From assembly GCA_948567375.1 (NCBI GenBank), contig OX419755.1, positions 55,619,001 through 55,683,000 on the forward strand: 64,000 nt of DNA, given 5' to 3'. A program made the translations under genes and the position numbers. The notes beneath the pieces were generated by a model, which was given only the letters and a program-made list of their open reading frames with translations, did not search any database and had not been told where the DNA came from. Shown piece after piece: positions 47,447 through 58,599 of this stretch (within the stretch, counting starts at the first letter, position 1; each line of letters starts with the position of its first letter). The DNA comes from Lunularia cruciata (lineage: Eukaryota; Streptophyta; Marchantiopsida; Lunulariales; Lunulariaceae).

Positions 47447-50400
47447 TGTGGTACCCACATTTTTCATTTTTTTTCAAGTTTTAAGGAAGAAGTGAGTTGG
47501 TAAAGCCAAAGAAAGGCTAAATAGAAAAGAAACATGAAGAAGCGCGTGTTTTGGTGTAAACCCAAAGTTGACCTTGGGTCAAAGTTAGAAGGACTCGGGT
47601 CAGACAAATAGAAGTATGAAGCCAAGGGCAGAGGACTTTGCATTGGGATGTGCAACCTGATCCAAAGAACCTATAACAACTTTTCCTTGGGTTTTGCTAA
47701 TCAAGAAAGTACGTGGGAAGAAAGTGACTACCTTGGGTGGTACCAAGATGATCTTGAAAGTGATAGGAAACCAACCCATAGAATTGGTGGGTAAGCAAAC
47801 AAATGACTGAAGAATGACCGATCAGCAAAGGACTATAAAATTGAGATTTTGTCAAGGAAGCACTGCAATGTCTAGAAGGTACCCTAATTCAAAGTTGACT
47901 CAAAGGAATGCAAACTGCAAATACGCAAGAAGAGTGTGTTAGAGTCTCGGGTTTGATCTTTCATAAGCAGAGAGTGAAGAAGCACACAATAGCCTCAAAG
48001 AGAAATAATTAGAGTGTGGTGAGAAGTCTTGCAATTTGTTGATTAGATATAGTGGCAAGGATCAAAGTCTTGTCTAGACTTTGCATCACATTTTTGGCTT
48101 GGAATTGGAATTTGAGCTTTCCAGGGTTCATGGTAGAAATTTTTGCTAGTAAATGTAAGGATGGGCCCAAGCACAAGGGAGAGAGAGGAAATATGGCTTG
48201 ATGGACTGAGTTGGATTGGAGATTAGTCTTGGGAAGAGAAGCTGGAGAGGTAGGCGGTGTCACTTTCTATTGGAAGTGTGATGCTTCAAAAGAAATTGCC
48301 AAGGTGAGGAACTCTTTTATTAGTCCTTGTACCAAGAATGAGTACAAGGTAGATAGTTACAAGGATCTAGTGTGAAGAGGGATTGTGAGCACAATGATGG
48401 TTATGTTCAAGCAAATCACCTATGAACAATGCAACAAGCAATGATTTTCCATCAGATGTTTGCAAGAGAAGCAGTGGATTGGGCAAAGTGTTTGCACCAA
48501 TGAGTAGGGCAAATGATCACCAATTAGAGAATGGATATGTTGTTCCACTACTTCATACCATTTATAGCCCACTTCTACTTTGGGCTCAACCTGTCAAGCT
48601 TAGAGGAGATGGGACGGATGGTGTCCCATTTCACCCCAATTTGTGAAGAGATGCAGATGGAGATGAACAATATTTCATCGAGCGGGTTTGTGAAGGCGAT
48701 GACTACTACCTAAAGATTAGGAAGGAGAAGATATTGGTAGTTGAAATCTCCATGCCAAGAAAGAGAAATAGACCCAAAGGACAAATCAGGCCGGACTAGC
48801 CTTAGAAGATACAAAGACTCAATCTGAAGCCCATACCAGTTGAAGTGAAAGATTTGACCTCCAAAGAAGAGTTGGAAGGAGAAATGGAGTCAAAGGAAGA
48901 AGCTTTAGGAGCCATAGATGGATTTACACTATAAAGTGAAGTGTCAAGCAGTGGCAGCGAGGGAGAAGCTAAAGTCCAGCAATCAAGAGAAGGTATTGCT
49001 AAAGAAGAAGAATAGGAGTTCCATGAGATGACCGACCATATGGAAGGAGGAGATAAGCCGTGTTTGGAGCTAGAAGATATAAATGTAGGAGAGAGTGCCT
49101 TGGTCTTTCTAAGGGTGGCAAGAATGAAGAGAAGTGCTCATGTGGTGGTTGTTAGACCAAGTAAAGTTGAGAACAAAGAAGGGTGAGACTTTGAAGATAC
49201 AAAGATTGTGCCTTTAGGGTAAGGCACCAGCTGAAGAGATGCCTACCAGCAACAAAAGCAGACTAGAAAAGGAAGGAAGAGCTCATGGAGTTGAGTACCT
49301 ATCAAAGATTGTATGTCCTTTGTTGGTGCTTTTGCAGCAGAAAAGAGTGGATCTAAGGAGCCAACATCCGGTAGTGAGGGATGAGTTGGAAATAGTGAAG
49401 AAGTGGAGTGAGGAGACTTTGGTGTTGAGGAGTAAGCTAACCCAAGGAGAGAAGGCAGTCAAAGAAATTTGGGCTGAAGTAGTTCTTCAAAAGAAAAGCT
49501 TAGAGGCTTTGCATGAGAGTTTTGCAAAATGTAGCAAAGAATTGAAGGAGCAAAAGGTGTTGGTCAAGATCATGAAACGAGAAGTTGTTGATGTATGATT
49601 CAAGGTCATACACTCAAAGGCAATTACCAACATGATGGAACAAGAGCTGGAGAGTTTGAAGAAGAGCATGGCCAAGAAGGACCAAGCTTGTCAACAAGAA
49701 TTGGCAGAACATACTCAAGAGGAAGAACAATTACAAGGGTTGCTGCAAGGAGTTGAAGGTCTATTAGTTCAATATGTGCAAAAGAAGGAGGTGTTGAAGG
49801 CTGAATTTGAAGACAAATTGAAAATGTATAAGAGTTGAGTACAAAATCTGAAGGGAAGCTGGAGGAAGCAAGATTGCATGACTTGAATGCTCATTGTGCA
49901 TGAAACTCAGGATAGGAAGGCAAAAGATGAAGATATGAATAGTTTGATGATTTGCTTGAGAGATAGAGTAGATAGGAAGATGTTAGAGGTACAAGAAAAC
50001 GTCTATCTCATATTAGATTTTGTTAGATCAGATTTAGATAGACTTTGTAGTGAGATGAAGTTAAATACAAAGTCCAAAGTCATAGAAGTAGGAGTACATG
50101 TGTCTTTGGGTGAGTTACCTAAGACATTAGAGAAGAGTAGGTCGGAACATCAAGAAGTAGATAGATTACCCATGTCTGCAATTGTAGTTTAGAGTGAAGA
50201 AATAGTAGAAATAGAAGATGTAGGGGGTAGTATTAGAGAGACCCAAAGAATAAGAAATTCTTGAAGGAACATTGGGTTTGGAAGAAAAGTTAAGGTTGAC
50301 ATTGGATTGGATTAGTACCAGATTTGAGATTTGAAGAGTAAAGATGAAGAGGTGGTTTGTCATTTTGGATCTATAGGTTGGAAGAGTTTTTGTAGAATGG

Positions 50401-51110
50401 TATTTTTGTTAGTTAAATGTCAGTGTTTAGCCTATTTAAGGAGGCATTCATAGTGAAATTTTTTTCAATATTCATATTATTTAAGAGACAGAAAGCAAAG
50501 TGTTGAATCTCAATGCTCATCATTTAAGCTTAATTTTGAGTATCAAGTTTATGTTTATGTTTGTGAATGTTTGGAGAATTTCAAAGTGCAAGTCAATGTG
50601 CTTGTTGGATGTTAGATTCCATAGCGCTGATCTTCATTTTGTGTGTTTGATCCTGAGTGAAGTGTAATCCAAGCATTGCCTTGATAGATCTGAGAGGAAT
50701 TATAGTGTTGGTAGTATTTTGCATTTGTGAGTGCAATTAAGTTTGATGTGAAGCAATTTTGATCAATGAAGTTGTGCCTTCAGTGGAAGGGTGGAACACA
50801 ATTGTGAGGTGAGTTTGTTTTGCAATGAAATAGCCGTCCTAGGGAGAATTTGAATCATCACAATCAAGATTTGTTTGGACAGAATTTGATAGAGTTGTGA
50901 TTATGATAGTGATGTTTTGTGATGAGACTATGATCAATGCTTATTACTCTCTTTTGGGTGTGGTTTCTACCTAAGAGATTAAAGATCCAACCAAGAAGAA
51001 CTACATTGGGATTGTTTTACTTTGTATTTGATCATTTCTGACTCTCATTTTTGTGGGAATGAGCTTTACTTACTGATTACCGCAAAAGTGATACTTGTCA
51101 AGTTGTCACA
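47447..51110 (+). repeat. 3' LTR of element C1, 3.66 kb, with internal ORF
   Basis: It starts TGTGGTACC and ends GTTGTCACA (TGTG...CACA inverted ends). First comes about 0.6 kb without coding, then an ORF relic (about 48050-50290), then the 0.75-kb right part with TATA-like CCTATTTAAGG near 50428. The right part closely matches 40480-41193 and the minus-strand copy at 62720-63490. Sequence after 51110 is unrelated (fragment E). Confidence 0.75.
48050..50290 (+). pseudogene. Coiled-coil ORF inside the C-family LTR (3' LTR copy)
   Basis: Successive open stretches (49239-49598, 49632-49838, 49887-50192) read as one protein with a few stops and shifts. It has an N-terminal globular-looking part (NLSFPGFMVEI, WTELDWRLVLGREAG), then a long Glu/Lys/Leu/Gln-rich coiled-coil (MEQELESLKKSMAKKDQAC region at 49632; KKEVLKAEFEDKLKMY near 49790), then an end domain (DRVDRKMLEVQENVYLILDF near 49965). 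No transmembrane segment or signal peptide is seen, so it is not an obvious envelope. It matches no family I know. The best-preserved copy is in C3. Confidence 0.6.
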
Positions 51111-53395
51111 AATAGTCATGGTCATTCCTTCAAATCCCAATGTCTTCATGATTCCCTTGGTCATTATATGACCAAAGACCCTGAGTCTATGCAACAATTT
51201 GGGATGACATTGCCCTTGATTTTTATAGAAATATTACAATTGTAGCCTTTGGTATAATACTTGAGACTTGGTGACAATGTATCCCCTATGAAACAAAAGA
51301 AACTATAGAAATTTTTGTTGAAAATGTTGCCCATAGTTTGCTTCATAGAACCACTCATCAAAAAAGCATCCCAAGCCTTGTCTCCTCCTTGGCAAAGTCT
51401 TGTAGAGTTGTCCACCCCTCCAGCTATGAGTAGCTTGCATCTTCCACCTTAGGGACACCTACAAACCTTCCATTTAGGAAGCTCCTTCACTACTCCTAGA
51501 GATGTCTTGTAAGGTAATGTTGGCTTTTACATTAGCCAAGTCAATCATGATGTCATAATTGTGTATTTCAAAAGTGGGTGGTTTCCTTGCAAGAGTGTAA
51601 AACATAAGGATGGTTGCCTTGTACATTTTCAAGACCAATTGAGTAGTTTCTTTGCACATGGTGTCTTCATTTGAACCGTTAGAGTAGCTCTCAAAGGTGG
51701 AAGCTCAATACCAATACCTCATATGCATTGAAGTGGGTTGTAAGGAAGATGGTTGCATCTTCAATAGCACTTCCATAGATAGGGAATGCTTCTCCCAAAA
51801 CAGAAACATTTTCTACTTTGATGAAATGCACAGTCTCATTAGACCCACCATTGTTGTGTGGGTCATTGGGTATGGATGATTGTCAAGTTTAGGTTATTAA
51901 GTTCCTAAAGTCCAAATATTATGTCATTGTGTGAGGACTAGAGCAAAATGCACAATGGGCGGGCATGTTGAGACATTGATTTGCATATTGATTCTCACAA
52001 CAAATGTGATAGCATATATTGGGCCTAGGTAGTCCTTGTCCTTGGCTGTTTTCCCATCCACCTTGGAAGGGTGGGTCATACAAGTGTTGGTTGAATTTGT
52101 TCTACTACAAAACTACATCTACGTCATGCATCCCTTCTTCTTGGGGTTCATGGTATCTTTGTAGTGTTTTGTAGTTTGCCATGACGTGCCCGTACCTTCC
52201 ATAATGGACATAAAAATTTGGAATGATTGGAGTAGAAAATTGAGCATTAGTATGGTCATGTCCCAAATAGCAAGTGCACAAATTTTTTCCCTTGCAGCAT
52301 TATTCATGAGGTTTCTCTATTGGGGTTGGTGTGCTAGATGAATATTCTCCAATTATTCTAACTTGACTAAGATATCCTCCATTTTAGTGGTTGTTATGAG
52401 TAGTAAGGGAATTGTGGGAGCACATAGAGGTACAAAAGCTCCAAGAGGAATGATAGGGGAAACTATAAGTAGGTAGTTGTATATGAACATTGCTTGTAAA
52501 CTGTATATGGGCCCAGTGTAGTAGGGAGGACTTCTCCCATAGAAATGGCTAGATTGGGGAAAACCATGAGTAGCAACATAAGGATTATGCATTATAATTC
52601 CTTTCCTAGTATTGTAGAGCAAGGGCTTGGTAAAGTTATATCCTGCTTGTTAGCTTGAGCTCAATAGTGTGCTTCCTTGAAGGCCTAAGTGAGATTTGCA
52701 GCCTTGTTATAGATGATAAATTTTTGAATATCCTTGGGTAGAGCATCCTAAACCAATTGAGGGATGTCGTAGGTTCTTGAGTTGGGGTTATCATGGATGC
52801 TATATATTGGAATCTTTGAATAAATGCCTATATGGTTTCATTGTGTCCTTTGTGTGACCATTTTATTTTATTTTGTCCCTTAGTTGTTCTCATTGTTTAG
52901 GCAAGATGTATTCACGTCACCCTTCTGCTTGTTTCAAAGCATAGCCTTGCTCCTCATGGTGGAGCAAGGCTGCTAGTGTTGTGCAATTCCAATGAAGCAT
53001 TGCTTGATCTGTTGAGCCATCGTTGAATTGTCCACAATGTTGTGTGCCATACATACATTCTTAAACATTTTCAAGAATGACTCAAATCTTATTGTCTGGT
53101 GATTACTATTGTACCCAAAGGTATGCAATTGATTTTGCCCTCTGAGTTTGAAGTCATCATAGTTGGAGCTGCCAAAACTATAGGTGTTGGAGTGGTGAAT
53201 GGTGTTGTTGGCTATGATGCCAAAGTAGAGAGTATCACTTGGGCAAAAGTGCTTGCCATCAAAAAAATTGGTACTTGAAGCTAGGAGTTTGTAATGTTGT
53301 TGGTAAAATAGCATGACACTTCTCTTGGATTCAAAAGTCTCTTGAAAGGTGATGCATCTTCTTGATTGAAAGTAATAGTTTTTTCATAGACAAGG
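51111..53395 (-). mobile_element. Fragment E: gag-protease part of another Ty3/gypsy element
   Basis: On the minus strand: gag at about 52973-53314 (FDGKHFCPSDT, then FKLRGQNQLHTFGYNSN and FLKMFKNVCMAHN), a decayed double zinc-knuckle near 52190-52290 (CTCYLGHDH; HYGRYGHVMANY), a linker (LARKPPTFEIHNYDIMIDL near 51560), and a retropepsin start with intact CCIDSGS near 51185. It is cut on the left by C1 and on the right by element A, so its LTRs are not in view. The lineage looks Tat-like but differs from C. Confidence 0.6.
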
Positions 53396-53959
53396 TGTAA
53401 TACTCCGAGGACAAGAGATACAAGAGAGAAAACACAAGTTTCACACTCAATACTTTGATGCCCCAAAGGAGCACCTTCTCTTTATAATATCAAAGAGGAT
53501 CCCCTCAAAGGAAGTTTCACCCTTGGATTAGATACATGGATTGGTGACCTGTCAGCAAGCTCCATCCTTGGATTAGTTGTTTGGATGGGTGACATGTCAA
53601 TCCTTGTCCTACCTAGTCGATCAAACAAGTTTGACCAAAGGGAATCTTCCTATGGGAAGCTCAAAATTGCATAGATAAGGTACCATTAGAAAGCTCTCAA
53701 TGAGACAAATCATAGGGGGAGAAGGCAAGCCTCTTTCTATTAGGGGGAAGGACTCTCCCATTTTTAAGGCCTAATTCATCCATTTAGGCCTCCAAAATTG
53801 GCTCTAAAGTTTTTTGGCTATTTTTGGCTTTTGCCTTATTAGTAGAAGTACCTTTTTGGAGACACTTTGTCTTCCTAGCCTATTGTACACAACATACTTC
53901 TAGATGTTACCAAGCTAATTTCCAACTCCAAATAATATGTCTAGCTACTTTTTTATAGA
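53396..53959 (-). repeat. 3' LTR of element A
   Basis: Plus-strand left end TGTAATACTCC; minus-strand start is a decayed TCTATAAAA (family TGTAATACC). Landmarks ATGCCCCAAAGGAGCA (53459) and TTTATAATATC (about 53482) match the solo LTRs. It has a single U3 unit, like 26310-26905. A 5-bp flank CAAGG precedes 53396; its partner lies beyond the window. Confidence 0.8.
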
Positions 53960-53971
53960 CCTCCCCCTTTT
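53960..53971 (-). other. Polypurine tract of element A
   Basis: The minus strand reads AAAAGGGGGAGG immediately before the LTR start. This ties the family A LTR to the chromodomain-bearing pol sequence on its right. Confidence 0.75.
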
Positions 53972-54025
53972 AAGACACAACGTCCTCATTGTGAAGTTGT
54001 TACTCAAAAGATTGAACTAACACTG

Positions 54026-54483
54026 GTGTGTTGGACAAGTTGGCTGGTGGCTCCCATGTTGCCTCATATAATGCCCTTTCCAATGGACCAGATATTCTAT
54101 ACACCGATGGCAAGTACCACAGATGCATTTCTGGAGAATGTGTTTGACATCATATTCCTCTACCTCATCAATAATTGTTGGACAAGGTCAACTTTCTTGG
54201 ATGGAAGAGAAGTGGGATGGCCAAGAAGCATATCAATGGAAGAAGGAAACATGAAACACCAGGTGGATCTTCATATGTGGCAGTAGCTCGAGGTGATAGG
54301 CCATGGTGCCGATGCAATGAAGGATAGAGAAAGGTCCAATAAAACAAAGTTTAAGCTTATGAGGACCAACTAACTTAAGTTTGGTGGTTGACAGCCAGAC
54401 TAGATCTCCTACATTGAACTCCATGTATTGCAATGTGCATTTGCATACTACTTCTACTGATTTTGGGCAAGTTGCAACTTGTG
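54026..54483 (-). pseudogene. Element A integrase tail and chromodomain (relic)
   Basis: The minus strand reads FNVGDLVWLSTTKLKL and KLKLCFIGPFSI (54433-54330), the standard post-integrase segment, then EEYDVKHIL and IEYLVHWKGHY (about 54160-54090), a chromodomain core with an odd Cys-rich insert between them. Chromodomains steer insertion into heterochromatin. Element B2 is inserted at 54484, separating this part from the integrase core at 60282. Confidence 0.7.
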
Positions 54484-54905
54484 TGTAAAAGACCGAAACC
54501 GAGGAGAGAAATAGGAGAACGGAACCTCACATTGGGACACTTGAATGAGGAGAAACTCCGAATGCCTAGCATGAGCTTCGGCCTTGGTATTTATAGGTAG
54601 CATACAAGACTCTTGAAGCTTCTCAAGAAGCTTCCTTGAGCCGCTTTCTTGGAGTGCAAGCCAAGTTAACTAGGAAGCTTCTCAAGAAGCTTCCTTCTAG
54701 AAGCCGCCTACTTGGCATACAAGCTAAGCTAGTTAGAAGCTTCTAGAAGCTTCCTTCTAGAAGCTACCTGCTTAGGGTGCAAGTTAACTAGTTGGGAAGC
54801 TTCCCAAGAAGCTTCTTAGATGCTTCTAGAATATTCTAGGCTATTTGTCTTATTCTCTACTTCGTAAGCCCGACTAACTTTGTCTCTAAACTCCATATTG
54901 TTACA
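54484..54905 (-). repeat. 3' LTR of B2 with heat-shock-element array
   Basis: 422 bp, TGTAACA...TTTTACA on the minus strand. Four clusters of GAA/TTC triplets occur: 54615-54636, 54673-54704, 54736-54764 and 54796-54836. The third contains GAAgcTTCtaGAAgcTTC, four perfectly spaced 5-bp heat-shock units. All lie upstream of the TATA box (minus CCTATAAATACC, about 54588-54596) in transcription order. Confidence 0.85.
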
Positions 54906-55001
54906 TATTCTCCCGCCGCTAGTTGGTGACATCCTCGTTGCCAGTAAAGCTTCAAAGTCCTTGATGGCCATATGTGCATTCTGGAGGTGAGAAAGAGGTT
55001 C

Positions 55002-55484
55002 CTATGTGGCATCATGAAGGGGATACCCTTTCCAAAGGACCTTGTACTCCGTATGTTGGCGACGGCCTCGTTGAATATGGCGACGCGCAAGGATACGATA
55101 AACTTTGTACTCCTCATGATCATTGATAGGGATAGGAAGAGGAGGAGGTTGGACTCGAGAAGAAAAGGAAGAAGGGTCATAAACAAAGGGTTTTAACTTG
55201 GAAACATGAAAGAAAGGATGGATATGCATGTGACAAGGTAAGGCAAGTCGATAAGCAACAGAAGAGATAATGTGGGTGATATCAAAGGGTCTTATCCAAT
55301 TAGGAGCAAGTTTACGAACTTGGGTATCAAGTGGGAGAGAGAGGTTACTAGAGGATAGCATGACTTTATCACCAACTTCAAAGGTGAGATCACGACGATG
55401 ATGGTCCACATATTGTTTTTGGCAATTCTGAGCAACAAGGAGGTGAGATTTGGCTTGTTGGAGAGATTGGGATATAGTGGTCAA
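55002..55484 (-). pseudogene. B2 post-integrase region and chromodomain
   Basis: A 160-codon open frame holds VGDKVMLSSSNLSL and LAPNWIRPFDI, the GPY/F-like module, then the chromodomain EEYKVYRILARRHIQRG with YKVLWKGYPLHDAT. The aromatic positions (Y of EEY, W of LWKG) needed for methyl-lysine binding are present. The frame is intact here, but it is separated from integrase by a shift or stop near 55485. Confidence 0.8.
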
Positions 55485-56460
55485 GAATGTAGAAGTATGA
55501 GGAACCTAAGAGAGAGGGGGAGCAAGAAGAGAATCTGGAACAAGCAGATCTTGGCCAAAATTGAGAAAGAAGGGAGAAAATCCAGTGCTTGCCTATTTGG
55601 AATTGTTGTAGGCAAATTTTGCAGCTGCAAGACATTCATCCCAGTTGGTATGGTGGACATTGACAAAGGACCGCAACATATCCTCCAATGTACGATTGGC
55701 ACGTTCGGTTTTTCCATCAGTTTGAGGATGATAGGCCGTGGATAAAGCAAGCTTGGTGCCAAGTATCTGGAAGAGTGCTTGCCAAAACTTCCTTGTAAAT
55801 CAAGGATCTCGGTCAAAGATGAGTACATGTGGCATCCCATGATGCTTGAAGACATTGTCAAAGTAGATTTGCGCTAAGGTTGGAGCATCCACGGTATCAC
55901 AGGTTGGTGCCAAGTGGATTTGCTTACTAAGCTTATCCACAAACACCACAATTACGGTGTGTCCTTGTTTTGTCTTTGGCAAGGATGTGATGAGATCCAA
56001 GCTCACATGCTCCCAACGAGCGGATGGAATGGCGAGTGGTTGAAGGATTCCACTCGGCTTCTGGTTGTTGGCCTTGTTCCGTTGGCAACTTTCACATGAT
56101 CAAATGAAGTCTCAAACATCTTGTGTCATGTTGGGCCACCACCATTGGCGTTGGAGGGTGCCCAAGGTCTTGTCCACTCCCATATGATCAGCTATTGGTA
56201 AATCATGGGCTTCTTGAAGGCGCACAAGTTGAAGATCACCTTTGGCTGGAACATAGATCTGGTCTGCATGGAATAAAAGGCCTTCCTTGAAAGAGAAGGT
56301 GTTGTACTCCTTGTCGCGTGCTGTCAAACGACCGTGTACCATTTGGAAGAAGGGATCTTGTTGTAGAGCTGATTGAAACTCATTATGGACCTTAGGGTCA
56401 ATGGACACCGTTGTAATTGCCGTCGTGATGAGAGGAAGATCCTTCAAATCAAGTCATTGT
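55485..56460 (-). pseudogene. B2 integrase (nearly intact)
   Basis: The zinc-binding part is in 56112-56447 (ADHMGVDKTLGTLQRQWWW). The core includes MSLDLITSLPKTKQGHTVI with the first Asp (about 56000) and HHGMPHVLIFDRDP with the second (about 55810). The final part NGTERANRTLEDML-like lies near 55690-55660 in another frame. Two or three frame disruptions break it. Codons such as CGA/TGA near 56099 suggest methylation-type decay. Confidence 0.75.
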
Positions 56461-56540
56461 GATAGAGCATCGGGGATGACATGGAACCAACCTGGTTTGT
56501 ACTCAAGTTTGATGTCAAACAATTGGAGTTGCTCTTCCCA

Positions 56541-57130
56541 TCAATGATGCCGACTCTTCATGTGCTCCAAGTGTAAGGTCTGCAACAATGGTTTGTGATC
56601 AGTTTGCATGATCACTTGTTTCCCCAAGAGATAATGCCTCCATACCTTGGTGGCATATACCATTGCAAGTTGTTCCCGATCTTGAGCAGAGTAATTTCTT
56701 TCAGCTGTATTTAGTCGGCGAGACACAAAGGCAATAGGATGTAGTCCATCTGGAAATTCTTGTTGCAACACAGCTCCAATTGCAAAGTTAGAAGCATCAA
56801 AATCAACCACAAAAGGTAGTTGAGGATCATATGGTTGAAGAATAGGTCTTGAAGACACCATATGCTTTAACTTCTGGAATGCTTCTTCATGCTTGGTGGT
56901 CCACTGGAAGCTCGAGTTCTTTCCCAAGGGGTCAGTCAATGGTGCAGCCACGTGAGCATAATAGTGGAACCGTTGGTAAAAACTGGCCAATCCATTGAAT
57001 GCTCGTACTTCTGTAGCATCCTTTGGGGTAGGCCAATCAGTAATGTTCTTGATCTTCTCTTCTTCCATCTTGATCCCCTCTAATGAGATCTTATGACCCA
57101 AGAAGGTAACCTCCTTCTACCAAAAAGCAC
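56541..57130 (-). pseudogene. B2 RNase H
   Basis: A 187-codon open frame holds MGHKISLEGIKMEEEKI, FNGLASFYQRFHYYAHVAAP, LPFVVDFDASNFAIGAVL (first acidic residues) and VIMQTDHKPLL (later Asp). Just upstream, the CAFW*KEVTF stretch shows TAG where CAG is expected. The frame ends in a TGA that is also present in B1. Confidence 0.8.
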
Positions 57131-57158
57131 ACTTTGACTTCTTGCAGTAAAATTTCCA

Positions 57159-57850
57159 CTATCGTAGTCGTCTTAGGACTTCTCGCACATGATTCCTATG
57201 TTCTGCCTCTGTCCTACTATAGATTAAGATATCATCTAAGAACACTACCACGGACTGATCCAATAGTCCCTCCAACACCCGATGCATCTGATCCATGAAG
57301 ACTACTGGAGCATTAGTGAGTCCGAATAGTAGAACTCTCCACTCAAAATGTCCATACCTTGTGCGAAAAGCAGTCTTTTGCACGTCCTCTCCTTCAATAG
57401 GAATTTGCCAATAGCCGCTACGAAGATCCAGCTTGGAAAAGTAGCATGCTCTACTTAATTGGTCAAGCAGGTCGTCAATCCAAGGCAAAGGATATGCATT
57501 CTTCACAGTTTTCTTATTAAGCCCACGGTAATCAATATAGAAACAAAGTCCTCCATCCTTCTTTGGAACAAATAGTACCGGTGCTCCCCACGGAGAGGTA
57601 CTATGTCGTATGAAATCCTTCTCTAACAACTCTGTAAGTGTTGTTCGCAACTCCTCCAATTCCTTTGGTGAGAGCTGATAGATTGGTCTACTCACTGGAG
57701 TACTCCTTGGCAATAACTCAATCTTGAAGGGCATACCTCGATCAGAGGGTAATCCCTTTGGCAGATCATCCAAAAACACATCTGCAAACTCCTGAACTAT
57801 CCGATCAACCGTTGCTTGATGCGGCACCTAGCCCTCCTCAGATTGTTCTT
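57159..57850 (-). pseudogene. B2 reverse transcriptase
   Basis: A 222-codon open frame covers palm and fingers: [51 protein letters not shown] with the first catalytic Asp, and [12 protein letters not shown] with the DD pair. [15 protein letters not shown] replaces the commoner MPFGLTNAPA.F. The RT itself looks catalytically competent. A TAG just upstream of 57827 breaks the polyprotein. Confidence 0.85.
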
Positions 57851-58148
57851 GTGCAATCGGCTTGATCCACACCGTGAATACAGACTTATCTTCCTCCAAA
57901 GCTTGCTCTATGGCTGCTTCATTAACAAACTTCCCTTCTAGGGACTCATCTCTCTTCCAAGCTTGCTCCATGGTTGCCTTCCTGGCAAACTTCCCATCTT
58001 GGGACTCATCTCCCTTCCAGATTTGCTCTATGGCTACCTTCTTGACAAACTTCCCATCTTAGGACTGACTATTCTTAGGTGTCTTACTCAGAGGTGCCAG
58101 ACAACCTAATCGGAAATTCCTACCTTGGTGTTGTACTTGAATTTGGCG

Positions 58149-58502
58149 TCAGGTCCAATCAAATTGAACCTTATGACATTCAAGCCAAGGTAGACCCAGA
58201 ATGATATCATAGTGCAGAGGTGCCACTACAAACCTCATACACTCCAAATACTCCTTCCCAATCTTGAAGGTAACAGGATGCAAGGTGCGGAATGCAAAAC
58301 CCTTTCTACCATCTGCCATCATCAAACTACTTCCAATCACTACCTTGATAGGAATACTCAATTCCTTTGCTACTTGCATAGACATGCAATTCTCTGAACT
58401 TCTAGAATCAACCAAAATTCTACAACCCCAATTAGATATCATACCTTGCAAGTGAAGCAGACTTGCATAAGTCGAGCCTTCAATCCCATTGGAACTAATC
58501 AA
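58149..58502 (-). pseudogene. B2 protease
   Basis: A 117-codon frame holds GCRILVDSRSSENCMS, where the retropepsin D-S-G has become DSR (Gly to Arg), then FAFRTLHPVTFKIGK and the conserved end block YDIILGLPWLECHKVQFDW. A Gly-to-Arg change next to the catalytic Asp should abolish activity. B1 shows a similar but more decayed end block near 32080-32130. Confidence 0.8.
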
Positions 58503-58599
58503 GCTCCCAGTAGGCGGCTCGAAATCTCCTATTGGGATTCCTTGTTTCCTTGATCATTTTGCTCTACAACCTCCACTTGGGCAACTTGTCAAGGTCGTC

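Larger units (their letters stand above)
36317..51110 (+). mobile_element. Element C1: Tat/Athila-like Ty3/gypsy element with long LTRs
   Basis: Two copies of a long repeat, 36317-41193 (containing a foreign 1.5-kb insert) and 47447-51110, both begin TGTGGTACCCACAT and end GTTGT(T/C)ACA. They flank an interior with gag, protease, RT, RNase H and integrase in gypsy order. The primer site matches the aspartate-tRNA type used by Tat/Athila elements, and a polypurine tract GAGGAAGGGGG precedes the second repeat. There is no chromodomain, and the integrase tail (NGSIQLADL, VNGWRVQKY) is of the Tat/Athila kind. Target duplications are not clear (GATAT/AATAG). The two LTRs are quite diverged, mostly in their left halves, so the element is old or recombinant. 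All frames are broken. Confidence 0.75.

Noticed and set aside
48050-50290. Envelope-like gene in C1
   Set aside because: No signal peptide, no transmembrane helix and no glycoprotein pattern; the composition is coiled-coil.
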